Positions 45,213-52,725 of a stretch of DNA of 64,000 nt are shown here, one piece after another. Numbering within the stretch: position 1 is the first letter of the stretch; every line of letters starts with the position of its first letter. Origin of the DNA: Streptomyces sp. PCS3-D2 (GTDB lineage Bacteria > Actinomycetota > Actinomycetes > Streptomycetales > Streptomycetaceae); assembly GCF_000612545.2 (NCBI RefSeq), contig NZ_CP097800.1, forward strand, positions 3,573,001 through 3,637,000, written 5' to 3'. The position numbers and the translations under genes are program-made. The notes under the pieces are model-generated. The model was not told where the DNA came from, did not search any database, and saw nothing but the letters and a program-made list of their open reading frames with translations.

Positions 45213-45664
45213 CTCCCACCACCGCTGCCCGCTGCACGGAACACGCGAAGGGGCGGGGCGCTCGCCCCGTCCCCCCGTCGTCTCCCCATCGCACCGCCGG
45301 CATCCGAAGCCCCCGACGATGCACGAGCAGCACACCCTCATCGCCGACGACCGGCAGCAGCCCGAACCGCTCAACCTCGTTCCAGCTGGAGCAAGTTATC
45401 GGCTAAGACACTCTTCCCCGTCGGGGAAGCGCGTCTTAGCCGCTCCCGCCCCTGGGTGGCGGGAGCGGACCGGAGCCAGGGGGCACCGGCCCACCAAGCA
45501 GCGACCGAGGGCGGATCGCAGCCGAAGTCCGAACCCCCGGCGCAAGCGCTCCCCGAGGCGGACGGGAGCCCGAAGGCCGCCACCATCACTGGCAGCGGCC
45601 ATGTTCCTCAGGGAGCACAGCAGGTGTCCCCGGAAGCCCGCCCAAGCCGTTCATTGACCAGGCA
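45213..45664. other. Gene-free stretch with two hairpins
   Basis: 450 bases without a convincing gene; open frames have Arg/Pro/Ser-rich translations. It contains a GGGGCGGGG hairpin at about 45252-45277, suitable as the DUF2637 gene terminator, and a larger interrupted hairpin at 45400-45442. Confidence 0.5.
45400..45442. repeat. Interrupted 43-base hairpin
   Basis: CGGCTAAGAC (45400) pairs with GTCTTAGCCG (45433-45442) and CTTCCCC with GGGGAAG around GTC, separated by a 3x3 internal loop. It is unusually AT-containing for a local terminator and may be a structural or recombination site. Confidence 0.6.
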
Positions 45665-46078
45665 TCAGCGATCGAGAGCCGCGTCGAGGTGTTCTTGTAC
45701 CGGCGCGAACAGACCGTACGGGACGTACTGCGGGATCTCGGCGTGGGCTACCCAGGCGACTTCGGCCAGCTCGTCGGTATCCGCGACGTGCGCGTTTCCG
45801 TCGAGCACCTCGCAGGCCGTGTAGGACATCAGCCGACCAGTGTCCGGGTGGACCCGCTCACCCAGTAGCCGTCCCGACTTCACTATCAGACCCGTCTCCT
45901 CCTGGGTCTCGCGCACGGCTGCATCCTCCCGGCTTTCGCCAGGCTCGACCTTGCCTGCGGGGAACTGCCAGGAGAGCCGGCCCTCGCTTACGCGACGCCG
46001 CACCATGAGCACGCGGCCCTTGTGCACCACGATGGCCGCGGCGACGCCCGGGCGCTCCCCGGCGTTCTGCTGCGTCAC
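45665..46078 (-). CDS. Nudix hydrolase
   Basis: A 137-residue Nudix protein. GTG 46078 (VTQQNAGERPGVAAAIVVHKGRVLMVRRRV) is preceded by GGAGGAG. The Nudix box is GKVEPGESREDAAVRETQEETGL, with all consensus Glu and Gly residues. Such enzymes hydrolyse nucleoside diphosphates linked to another moiety. The substrate is not evident; MutT-like cleansing or nucleotide-sugar/drug hydrolysis are possible. Last gene of the minus-strand regulator operon. Confidence 0.9.
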   Translation of the reverse strand: MTQQNAGERPGVAAAIVVHKGRVLMVRRRVSEGRLSWQFPAGKVEPGESREDAAVRETQEETGLIVKSGRLLGERVHPDTGRLMSYTACEVLDGNAHVADTDELAEVAWVAHAEIPQYVPYGLFAPVQEHLDAALDR

Positions 46079-46146
46079 GTCTACTCCTCCAGGACGGCCA
46101 GGATGGATGGGAAGGACGTATGGACGGGGATGAACCGGGTGGCTGT

Positions 46147-46515
46147 CTAGGCAGACGGTGCGCCGCTGCGTCGGTGGCTTCCCCGCCCCCTGACAGCGAT
46201 TCTGGCCTCCCGTCCGCACTCGGGTCGGTGGGCGGGGCGGGCGGGCTCATCGTGGCGGCGGATGGAGCACCAGACACGTTCCTGGAGCTCTGCGATGCAG
46301 GGGCCGCAGGCATACATGGGCGCCTGGGCTCCGGCCACACTGACCGGGCCGATCCACAGGACGCGGGTCCATCGCTGTCCGCAGTACAGCCAGCACACCC
46401 CTTCGACCCACTCGTTGCCGTCGTTGGTGGTCGGCGGCTCGGGCAAGCCACCGCGAGCGAACTCAGCGATGCCGGGCACCATCAGGTCGTGCGGTAAGCC
46501 TGGCTCGGTCAGCAC
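46147..46515 (-). CDS. Small Cys-containing protein of unknown function, 122 aa
   Basis: GTG 46515 has AGGAGGGG upstream. The middle carries GVCWLYCGQRWTRVLWIGPVSVAGAQAPMYACGPCIAELQERVW, with a CxxxxC and a CxxC pair that may bind zinc. The C-terminus is basic and probably disordered. It starts 4 bases after the GNAT gene ends, so it is translated from the same message. The family is not recognised, but related proteins are common in regulator/Nudix operons of Streptomyces elements. Confidence 0.65.
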   Translation of the reverse strand: MLTEPGLPHDLMVPGIAEFARGGLPEPPTTNDGNEWVEGVCWLYCGQRWTRVLWIGPVSVAGAQAPMYACGPCIAELQERVWCSIRRHDEPARPAHRPECGREARIAVRGRGSHRRSGAPSA

Positions 46516-46519
46516 CGGC

Positions 46520-47140
46520 TCACCCCTCCTGTCCGCTGTCAGCCGCGGTCAGGGGCATACCTGCCGGGGCTCCGTCGTCAGCGCTTAGGTCGAAGGTGCC
46601 GGTCTGCACCCACTCGTGCTCCAGGATCGAGTAGGTGATCGAGTCCCGCCAGGCTCCGTGGACGAAGACGTGGTCGCGGATCCGCCCGTCCTCGGTCATG
46701 CCCGCCCGCAGGAGGGTACGCGCGGATGCCTCGTTGAGAGGCGAGCGTGCGGCCCATATGCGGTGCAGACCCAGGACTTTGAAGCCGAGCGCACACAGCA
46801 TGTGGACGGTCTCCGTGCCGAGGCCCTTGCCCCACTCCCCCGGGTTCAGGGCGAACCCGATGGTGGCCGCCTGCTGCGGTTCGGTCGCCAGGCGCGCGTA
46901 GCCGATCAGCCGGTGTTCACCGGCCGGGGTGATGGCCAGGCAGTACTCGGTCCGGGGAGTGTCCTTTGTGGAGCCGATGGACCGGTCGACGATCGCCTGG
47001 ACCTGGTCGGGGGTGCGGGGCTCGAAGCTGAGGTGCCGGGTGGCCTCGGGGTCTCCGTAGATGGCCAGGAGGGCGGCGGTGTCCTCGGGTTCGACTTCGC
47101 GCAGTGCCAGGCGGGGGCCGGCCAGGTGGACTGGAGTCAT
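46520..47140 (-). CDS. GNAT-family N-acetyltransferase
   Basis: A 206-residue GNAT protein of the RimJ/RimL type: LALREVEPEDTAALLAIYGDPEATRHLSFEPRT at the start, ATIGFALNPGEWGKGLGTETVHMLCALGFKVLGLHRIWA (acetyl-CoA pyrophosphate loop GKGLGT) and NEASARTLLRAGMTEDG at the end. The acceptor is unknown; N-terminal or small-molecule acetylation is possible. ATG 47140. It follows the TPR-type regulator by 23 bases and is part of the same operon. Confidence 0.88.
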   Translation of the reverse strand: MTPVHLAGPRLALREVEPEDTAALLAIYGDPEATRHLSFEPRTPDQVQAIVDRSIGSTKDTPRTEYCLAITPAGEHRLIGYARLATEPQQAATIGFALNPGEWGKGLGTETVHMLCALGFKVLGLHRIWAARSPLNEASARTLLRAGMTEDGRIRDHVFVHGAWRDSITYSILEHEWVQTGTFDLSADDGAPAGMPLTAADSGQEG

Positions 47141-47163
47141 GGCTGCGGAGCCTACCTGCGGGG

Positions 47164-48582
47164 TCACCGGACGAGGACGGACGTCGGGGTGGCCGTGAAG
47201 GCTTCGATCTCCTCGCGGAGGCCGGCCGCCGCCGCGCCTCGGTTGCGCCTGCCTTCGACCTGGAGTGCGGAGTGGACCCGCTGGGCGCTGCTGGTGATGC
47301 CGAAGTTGCGCTGCTCGATGGGGAGGTCGAGTACCGGCTGGACGGCTTCGATGGCGCCTTCGATCTCGCCGCGGGCGATGCGCGCGAGGGCGAGGTCGGT
47401 CTGCGCGCCGGCCTCGTCGCCGAAGGCCCATTCGTCTTCCGTGGCGGTGCGGTACGCGGCGACGGCGGCCTCGGACTGGCTCTCGCCGAGAGCGGGGTCC
47501 TCGCCGAGGTGCACGGTGGCCTCGGCGACGTAGTACAGCTGCCGGGGCACCGGGAAGGTCATGATGCCGCCGAAGGCATCGAGGTCGTCGGGTTCGGCGG
47601 CCGTACGGGCTTCCTCGGCCTGCTGGATAGCGGTACGGGTGGCTTCGCCGTCGCCGAGGAGGGCGTGGGCACGGGCGGAGAGACAGGCCAGCCAGACGCT
47701 GGTGGTGCCGCGGACGTTGCCCGCCGCACCGAGGCCGAGGGTGGCGTAGTCGGCGGCCTCGGAGGGGCGCCCGGCCCAGTAGGAGATGAGCGACTGCAGG
47801 GAGCGGACCCAGGCGCGCATGGCGTGGTGGTCGGCGTTGTCGGCGCAGACGAAGGCGGTGCGGGCCTGCATCATCGCGGCACTGGGGTTGCCCAGGTCGT
47901 GGCTCGCTTTGGCGAGCATGCCGGAGGTGATGCCGGCGAGCAGATAGAGATCGCGGGCCTGCAGGGGCTTGACCCGGCCGTGCTCGAGGAGCCGGAAGGT
48001 GAGGTCCTGTACCTCGACCAGGTCGCCGAGCAAGGTCGGCAACGCGAGCCTCGGGTAGGCGACGGTGAGCCGTCGCACTTCGTCATGGATCTGGCCCAGG
48101 GTCTCCGGGCCGATGCTGCTGCCCTCCGCCAGGGCGGTGAACCTGAGCGCACGACGAGCCGCCATCGCGACCTGCCTTTCCAATTCCGTGGTGCCCGCGT
48201 CGAGGCGGGACTCGCTGCTGAACGGGCCACCAGCAGGCAGTGCCGCTGCCCGCTCGGAGGGGAGAAGGACAGGGGCTGGCCGTGGCGGTGGGACGACGAT
48301 CGGGGTATCGACCGCAGGCGTGGGAGCGAGAAGACGATCGACGCTGACGCCGAACATCGCCTCCAGCACTCGGCACTGGTCCGGGTAGGGGCGGGTCTTG
48401 ACCGCACCGCCGTACCAGCGTTCGAACTGCCGCTTGGAGACCGACAAGCCTTGAAGCCGACGGTCGTTCTGCTCCTCCGCGACCGTGTTGGCGGTCGCTT
48501 CGAACCGGAGGCGGAAGGTCTCGTAGACCTGCCAGTGCCGCTGCAGCGTCAAGACCCGTAAGAGCGTGGGAGTTTCAGCCAC
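47164..48582 (-). CDS. Large regulator: HTH-like N-terminus and TPR-like sensor
   Basis: A 472-residue protein starting at GTG 48582, with GAGAGGA 6 bases upstream. Residues 1-80 resemble an atypical XRE-type helix-turn-helix (TLQRHWQVYETFRLRFEATANTVAEEQNDRRLQGLSVSKRQFERWYGG, VLEAMFGVSVDRLL). A Pro-rich linker and about 330 residues of TPR-like helical repeats follow (ARTAFVCADNADHHAMRAWVRSLQSLISYWAGRPSEAADYATLGL), as in peptide- or ligand-sensing regulators. It is divergent from the six-gene operon starting at 48936; the shared region has ATGACG repeats. It probably controls that operon and its own. Confidence 0.8.
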   Translation of the reverse strand: MAETPTLLRVLTLQRHWQVYETFRLRFEATANTVAEEQNDRRLQGLSVSKRQFERWYGGAVKTRPYPDQCRVLEAMFGVSVDRLLAPTPAVDTPIVVPPPRPAPVLLPSERAAALPAGGPFSSESRLDAGTTELERQVAMAARRALRFTALAEGSSIGPETLGQIHDEVRRLTVAYPRLALPTLLGDLVEVQDLTFRLLEHGRVKPLQARDLYLLAGITSGMLAKASHDLGNPSAAMMQARTAFVCADNADHHAMRAWVRSLQSLISYWAGRPSEAADYATLGLGAAGNVRGTTSVWLACLSARAHALLGDGEATRTAIQQAEEARTAAEPDDLDAFGGIMTFPVPRQLYYVAEATVHLGEDPALGESQSEAAVAAYRTATEDEWAFGDEAGAQTDLALARIARGEIEGAIEAVQPVLDLPIEQRNFGITSSAQRVHSALQVEGRRNRGAAAAGLREEIEAFTATPTSVLVR

Positions 48583-48669
48583 CGCAGATCCTCTCCGTCC
48601 CCGTTCGCCTGGTCTGACGATAGCCATGGCCGATCAGCGGGAAACCCGTTCGACGGCTTGGCGGCTGAG

Positions 48670-48710
48670 ATGACGGCAGCCATGACGGCAGTCATGACGC
48701 ATGACGTCAT
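48670..48710. repeat. ATGACG(GCAG) direct-repeat array in the divergent promoter region
   Basis: ATGACGGCAG occurs at 48670 and 48682 (12-base period), ATGACG at 48694 and the palindrome ATGACGTCAT at 48701; ATGACGGCGG follows at 48747. The region 48583-48935 has no gene and separates the regulator from the six-gene operon, so this array is a likely operator for both. Confidence 0.7.
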
Positions 48711-48935
48711 CATCCGGCGCGTCGGGCCCTCGACGAGGGCGGCTTCATGACGGCGGCGACGTCGTATCCATGCCTCGGCGCCCGCCTCATGCTGAACGCA
48801 CTTCGCTTTGCGTGTCGCCCTGACAGCGAAGCGTGAGATCGGCGGCTGTTCGTCAGCAGTCCGGCTCGATCACCCCATCCAGCACCACGTGCACACCTGT
48901 CCGCTGCTCGGCGGGCCGGGAACGGGAGGGAACCG

Positions 48936-49766
48936 ATGGAAACTCCGACCGCTCTGGCAGGGCAGATCGCCCAGCTGGACGCCGTGGACTCCGCCCAGCT
49001 GGAGCGGATGCGCCACGAGGCCCTGACGGCGCAGGCGCCCTGGAAGGCGGAGTACGGCGCCTACCAGTCGGGGGGCTGGTGGACGACCTCGCTGATGAAC
49101 GCCTCCGGTGACGCCGCCGACGTGACGATCGGCGACTGCGCGGCCAGGCCGACGGACCTGCTGGCCCAGATGCCGGACACCGCCGCGCTGCTGGCCGAAC
49201 TGGGCCTGAACTACATGTGGGTGCGGCTCGCCCGGCTGGAGGCCAACGCCTTCCTCTGGGAGCACCGCGACTACGACGAGCTCGACCAGGTGGAGCGGCA
49301 CCGGCTGCACATCCCGCTCCACACCAACTCATCGGCCTACCTGGTCACCGGCGGCACCAAGGTCCACATGACCGGCGGGCGGATCTGGCGGCTGACGCCG
49401 ACGTACGCCCACGGGGTCTGCAACCTGCTCGGCCCCGACCGGATCCACCTGATCGCCGACGTGTACGCCGACGACGCCTACCGGCGCCTGGCCCGGCACC
49501 CCTCGCTCCACCCGACCGCCGTCGAGCCGCTCCCCGCGATCAACGAGACGATCACCGCCGAGCGGCTGCAGGCCGCCCGCGCCATGGCCGACCTGGGCTA
49601 CACGGAGGCGGCCGAGCGCATGCTGCTGCGGCTCTTCTACGCCTACGCCCTGCCGGAAGGCACGGTCTACGACCTGATCGCCGAGCTCCACACCTCGCTC
49701 GGTGACGAAGAGGCCGCGACGCGCTGGGCCTCGGCCAAGCGCCGCCTCCTCGCCCTCACCGCCTGA
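48936..49766 (+). CDS. Aspartyl/asparaginyl beta-hydroxylase-like enzyme
   Basis: A 276-residue Fe(II)/2-oxoglutarate-dependent hydroxylase of the Asp/Asn beta-hydroxylase family. The double-stranded beta-helix shows FLWEHRDYDELDQVERHRLHIPLHTN (metal HxD near residue 110), HMTGGRIWRLTPTYAHGVCNLLGPDRIHLIADVY (second His near 158 and the 2-oxoglutarate-binding Arg near 168). The C-terminal 80 residues form a helical extension. Soluble bacterial members act on free or carrier-bound amino acids or peptides. ATG 48936 has GGGAGGG upstream. First gene of the six-gene operon, 44 bases before the next. Confidence 0.85.
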   Translation: METPTALAGQIAQLDAVDSAQLERMRHEALTAQAPWKAEYGAYQSGGWWTTSLMNASGDAADVTIGDCAARPTDLLAQMPDTAALLAELGLNYMWVRLARLEANAFLWEHRDYDELDQVERHRLHIPLHTNSSAYLVTGGTKVHMTGGRIWRLTPTYAHGVCNLLGPDRIHLIADVYADDAYRRLARHPSLHPTAVEPLPAINETITAERLQAARAMADLGYTEAAERMLLRLFYAYALPEGTVYDLIAELHTSLGDEEAATRWASAKRRLLALTA

Positions 49767-49810
49767 CCACCCGCAAGTCCAACCCGCCGGAATCCGAACG
49801 GAGGACGCGC

Positions 49811-50683
49811 ATGCCCACCCTGCACCTGGCCGAACTCACCCACGCCAACCGACCCGCCCAGCTCCCGCTCCTGTCGAGCCTCGCCGACATCCTGGCCACC
49901 TCGCAGGCCGTCACCCACCTGATGGTCCGCGGTTCGCTGGCCCACGGCACCGCCGACCGCCTGTCCGACGTCGACTTCGTCGTCGGCGTCCACGACGCCC
50001 AGCTGCCCGCGTTCGTGAAGGCGCTGGACGACCTGATGTCCATCGAGGCCGGCGCCCTGCTGCCCGGCTGGCGCGACACGATCGTCGCCGACCTCGGCGG
50101 CGTCGGGATGGTCTTCCTCGTCCCGGACGAGGGCAGGCTGCACCAGATCGACCTCTACCTCGTGCCCGCCACCCGCATCCCGCGCCTGCGGGCAACGGTC
50201 GCCACCGCCTCGATCCTCGAACGGGAGCTGGCACCCTCCGGCCCTGAGGCGGTCCTGACTGCCGAGCGGTTCGCCGCGGAGTTCCTCGCCCGGCCGCGTA
50301 CGTGCACCGAGCTGCTGATCGAGCACCTGGTGCTGGCCGTACTGCTGCACAAGCGCATCAAGCGGGGCCAGCGCTTCGTCGCGTACTCGGAGTGGCACCG
50401 GCTCCACACCGCGACGAAGGACCTCATCAAGGCTGCCCTGGCCCCGGGGTCCCGGTTCTGGGGCTGGTACCAGCTGCGCGAGGAGATCGCCGTCACCCCG
50501 ATCGGCCGGGCCTGCCTGGGCGACCTGGATGCGGCGATCGGTGGGCCGGCCGTCCCGCTCGCCGAGGACGTGGACGCGGCCATCGCGCGGATGCTCGCGC
50601 TGGTCGAGCGGGCTTGCCCCGAGGCCCTCGACGGGCTGGGCGACTCCATCGCCGCCTACCGCACGTACCAGGAGCTGGTGTGA
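49811..50683 (+). CDS. Nucleotidyltransferase (aminoglycoside/lincosamide-type fold)
   Basis: A 290-residue protein with the pol-beta nucleotidyltransferase signature: VTHLMVRGSLAHGTADRLSDVDFVVGV (GSx10DxD near residues 40-56), followed by a helical C-terminal domain. Typical members transfer NMP groups to hydroxyls of antibiotics or metabolites. The metal-binding acidic pair is present and the rest resembles family members with small-molecule acceptors, so transfer to a small molecule is more likely than tRNA modification. ATG 49811 has GGAGG upstream. The stop overlaps the next start by 4 bases (GTGA). Confidence 0.82.
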   Translation: MPTLHLAELTHANRPAQLPLLSSLADILATSQAVTHLMVRGSLAHGTADRLSDVDFVVGVHDAQLPAFVKALDDLMSIEAGALLPGWRDTIVADLGGVGMVFLVPDEGRLHQIDLYLVPATRIPRLRATVATASILERELAPSGPEAVLTAERFAAEFLARPRTCTELLIEHLVLAVLLHKRIKRGQRFVAYSEWHRLHTATKDLIKAALAPGSRFWGWYQLREEIAVTPIGRACLGDLDAAIGGPAVPLAEDVDAAIARMLALVERACPEALDGLGDSIAAYRTYQELV

Positions 50684-51279
50684 ACGCACTCCACCTCGCG
50701 GGCCCGGCCACCAGCTGGGCCCGCGAGGGCCTGACCGCCGTGTTCTTCGGCGGTGTCGTCCCCGCCTCCGCCGAGGAGGAGAGCCTGGCCGAGGAGATCG
50801 GCCGGGCCCTGGCCCAGGCCGGGTACTCGCTCCTGCACGGCGGCTACAACGGGCTGATGGAGGCCGCCGCCCGCGGAGCGAGCTCCGAAGGAGCCACGGT
50901 CACCGCGGTCACCCTGACCGGAAAGCACGACGAGTGGGGACCGTTCAACCCGCATGCCACCAGCTCGGTCCACCTCCACGACCTCGGCGCGCGGCTCAAC
51001 CACTACCTGAGATACGCCGATGTGATCGTCGCGATGGGCGGTGGCGTCGGCACACTGCACGAGCTCACCGCCGCCCTGTACTACGCGACCACCATCCGGC
51101 CCGTACCGGTCTTCCTCGCCGGGTCGGCTGCCCTTCGCCTGCTCGCGTTCCTGCGGCAGGAGAAGTGGCTGTACGAGACCCCGACGCGGCCACTCGGTTT
51201 CCTCACCGCCGTCGAATCCGCCGCCGCCGTCCGCACCTGCCTCGCCACGCTGGACACAGCCCCGATCGGAGAAGCATGA
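50680..51279 (+). CDS. LOG-like nucleotide/phosphoribohydrolase-type protein
   Basis: A 199-residue Rossmann-like protein of the LOG/TIGR00730 superfamily. Motifs: LTAVFFGGVVPASAEEE, AGYSLLHGGYNGLMEAAARGASSEGATVTAV (GGxxGLM, nucleotide loop) and VIVAMGGGVGTLHELTAAL, the counterpart of the PGGxGTxxE active site, with GGGVGT in place of PGGxGT. LOG enzymes release free base from nucleoside 5'-monophosphates. Loss of the Pro and spacing differences make exact activity uncertain. It starts GTG 50680 and is coupled to both neighbours by 4-base overlaps. Confidence 0.82.
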   Translation: MNALHLAGPATSWAREGLTAVFFGGVVPASAEEESLAEEIGRALAQAGYSLLHGGYNGLMEAAARGASSEGATVTAVTLTGKHDEWGPFNPHATSSVHLHDLGARLNHYLRYADVIVAMGGGVGTLHELTAALYYATTIRPVPVFLAGSAALRLLAFLRQEKWLYETPTRPLGFLTAVESAAAVRTCLATLDTAPIGEA

Positions 51280-51827
51280 CCGCCAGCACGACGCCGGCCG
51301 GCCTCACCGCCAGGCTCGCCGAAACCGCCTGCGTCACCGCCCCGTTCCAGCTCGCCGACGGCGCCCGGCTGGATGCCTACTTCGACGAGTACCGGCTGGC
51401 CGCCGACCCCGCACTCCTGCACGACACCGCCGCCGCCCTGGCCGGTCTCGTGCCCGCCGACGCCCAGCTGCTGGCCGGGGTCGAGCTCGGCGGCGTCCCC
51501 CTTGTCGTCGCCCTGTCCGCGGCCACCGGTCTGCCCGCCGTCTTTCTGCGCCGCCGGCCGAAGGGCTACGGATCCCGGCGACAGATCGAGGGCGCCTCAC
51601 ACACCGGCCGCCGCACCGTCCTCGTCGACGACGTGGTCCGCTCCGGCGGCCAGCTCCTGAAGATGGCCCGTACCCTGCGGATCGCCGGGGCTCCCGTGAC
51701 CGACGCGATGTGCGTGCTGGAGCGCCCGCTCGGAGGCCGCCTGCTGCTGGCCGAGCACCGCGTCACCCTGCACTCCCTGCTCACCGAGGCCGACCTGCCG
51801 CCATCTCAAGGTGGTGCTGCCGCATGA
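51276..51827 (+). CDS. Orotate phosphoribosyltransferase-like protein
   Basis: A 183-residue type I phosphoribosyltransferase resembling PyrE. QLADGARLDAYFDEYRLAADPALLHDTAAAL corresponds to the substrate-binding start, FLRRRPKGYGSRRQIEGA to the flexible loop and TVLVDDVVRSGGQLLKMARTLR to the PRPP motif (DDVVRSGG). The genome has a canonical pyrE at 12221-12784, so this copy is likely specialised for another base or for salvage. Next to a LOG-like enzyme and a HAD phosphatase, conversion of a nucleobase/nucleotide pair is a sound inference. The ATGA overlaps on both sides imply translational coupling. Confidence 0.82.
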   Translation: MTASTTPAGLTARLAETACVTAPFQLADGARLDAYFDEYRLAADPALLHDTAAALAGLVPADAQLLAGVELGGVPLVVALSAATGLPAVFLRRRPKGYGSRRQIEGASHTGRRTVLVDDVVRSGGQLLKMARTLRIAGAPVTDAMCVLERPLGGRLLLAEHRVTLHSLLTEADLPPSQGGAAA

Positions 51828-52495
51828 AGAGGGCCGTACTCTTCGACCTCGACGGGGTCCTCCTCGACAGCCATGCCGCCCAACTCGCCACCCTGGCCGG
51901 GTTCGCGACTTCCGCGCTCGACCGCCGCGTCACCGTCGCCGACCTCCCCACCGGTGCGGCAACCGTGCCGCGGCAGCAGGTCCTGGCGGAACTCGGACTG
52001 AGCGGAGCGATCAACGACGACGGCTGGGACGCGGCCACCGCGACGGCGAGCCTCGGAACCGAAGTCTTCCCGTTCGTGGGCGAGACCCTAACGGCCCTCC
52101 GGGCCGCAGGTGTCGCCACGGGCATCGTGACCCTGCGAAGCCACCGCAGAGTCGGCTGGCTGCTGCCGCCGGACGTCGTCGACCTGATCGACACCGTCGT
52201 CTGCTTCGAGGACGCGGCCCCCAAGCCCGCGCCCGACGGGCTGCTCCTCGCCCTGCGGCAGCTCGACGTCGCACCGGAGGGCGCCGTGTTCGTCGGTGAC
52301 ACGGAGCTCGACGTCCACGCCGCCCGGGCGGCAGGCGTACGAGTCGTCGGGGCGGGATGGGGCTTCGCCGGTCCCGAGGCCCTCAGCCGGGCCGGCGCCG
52401 ACCTCGTCCTGCCGCACGCGGCAGCGCTCGCCGACGTACTGCTCCTCCTTCTGGCGGGAGCCGCGCCTTCCCACCAAATCATCAAGCGATCTTGA
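51824..52495 (+). CDS. HAD-superfamily phosphatase
   Basis: A 223-residue HAD hydrolase: AVLFDLDGVLLDSHAAQLATLAG (nucleophile Asp8, acid Asp10), VATGIVTLRS (motif II, Thr in place of the usual Ser/Thr), DAAPKPAPDG (motif III Lys) and AVFVGDTELDVHAARAAGV (motif IV GDxxxD). All catalytic residues are present, so a functional phosphatase of phosphoglycolate/nucleotide type is expected. It is the last of the four overlapping genes; a structured hairpin follows the stop before the AlaRS gene. Confidence 0.88.
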   Translation: MKRAVLFDLDGVLLDSHAAQLATLAGFATSALDRRVTVADLPTGAATVPRQQVLAELGLSGAINDDGWDAATATASLGTEVFPFVGETLTALRAAGVATGIVTLRSHRRVGWLLPPDVVDLIDTVVCFEDAAPKPAPDGLLLALRQLDVAPEGAVFVGDTELDVHAARAAGVRVVGAGWGFAGPEALSRAGADLVLPHAAALADVLLLLLAGAAPSHQIIKRS

Positions 52496-52514
52496 TGCCT
52501 GACCCGCTACTCTG

Positions 52515-52566
52515 GGTGGTGCAGCGCGCACAGGATGACTGCATCCATGTGGGCTGCTGCACCACC
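52515..52566. terminator. Two-tier hairpin between the HAD gene and the AlaRS gene
   Basis: GGTGGTGCAGC (52515-52525) pairs with GCTGCACCACC (52556-52566), and an inner helix CAC-GGATG pairs with CATCC-GTG around ACTG. It may terminate or attenuate transcription into the AlaRS gene, which has 159 bases of leader after it. Confidence 0.7.
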
Positions 52567-52725
52567 TGTGAGCAACGGATCAGGAGTCATGGTCTACACC
52601 GTGGGGGCGCGAGCTATCTGCGTCGAGCTGGAGAACTGAGAACCCTCAGTCCCTGTTCTCGGCCCGGCTCGGCGTGTGATCAACCCCCACCTCTCCACGA
52701 CTCTTTCCGTGAGGGCCACACCACC

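Noticed and set aside
46079-46219. N-terminal extension of the Nudix protein
   Set aside because: GTG 46078 has a strong GGAGGAG; the extension overlaps the preceding gene and is low-complexity.
48670-48756. CRISPR array suggested by regularly spaced ATGACGGCAG copies
   Set aside because: Repeats are 6-10 bases with 2-base gaps and no spacers; an operator array is the fitting reading. No CRISPR or cas genes were seen anywhere.
52500-52600. T-box riboswitch upstream of the accessory AlaRS gene
   Set aside because: Only GGGTGGT resembles the T-box core; the conserved AGGGTGGNACCGCG and a stem I with specifier loop are not there. Kept only as a structured-leader observation.
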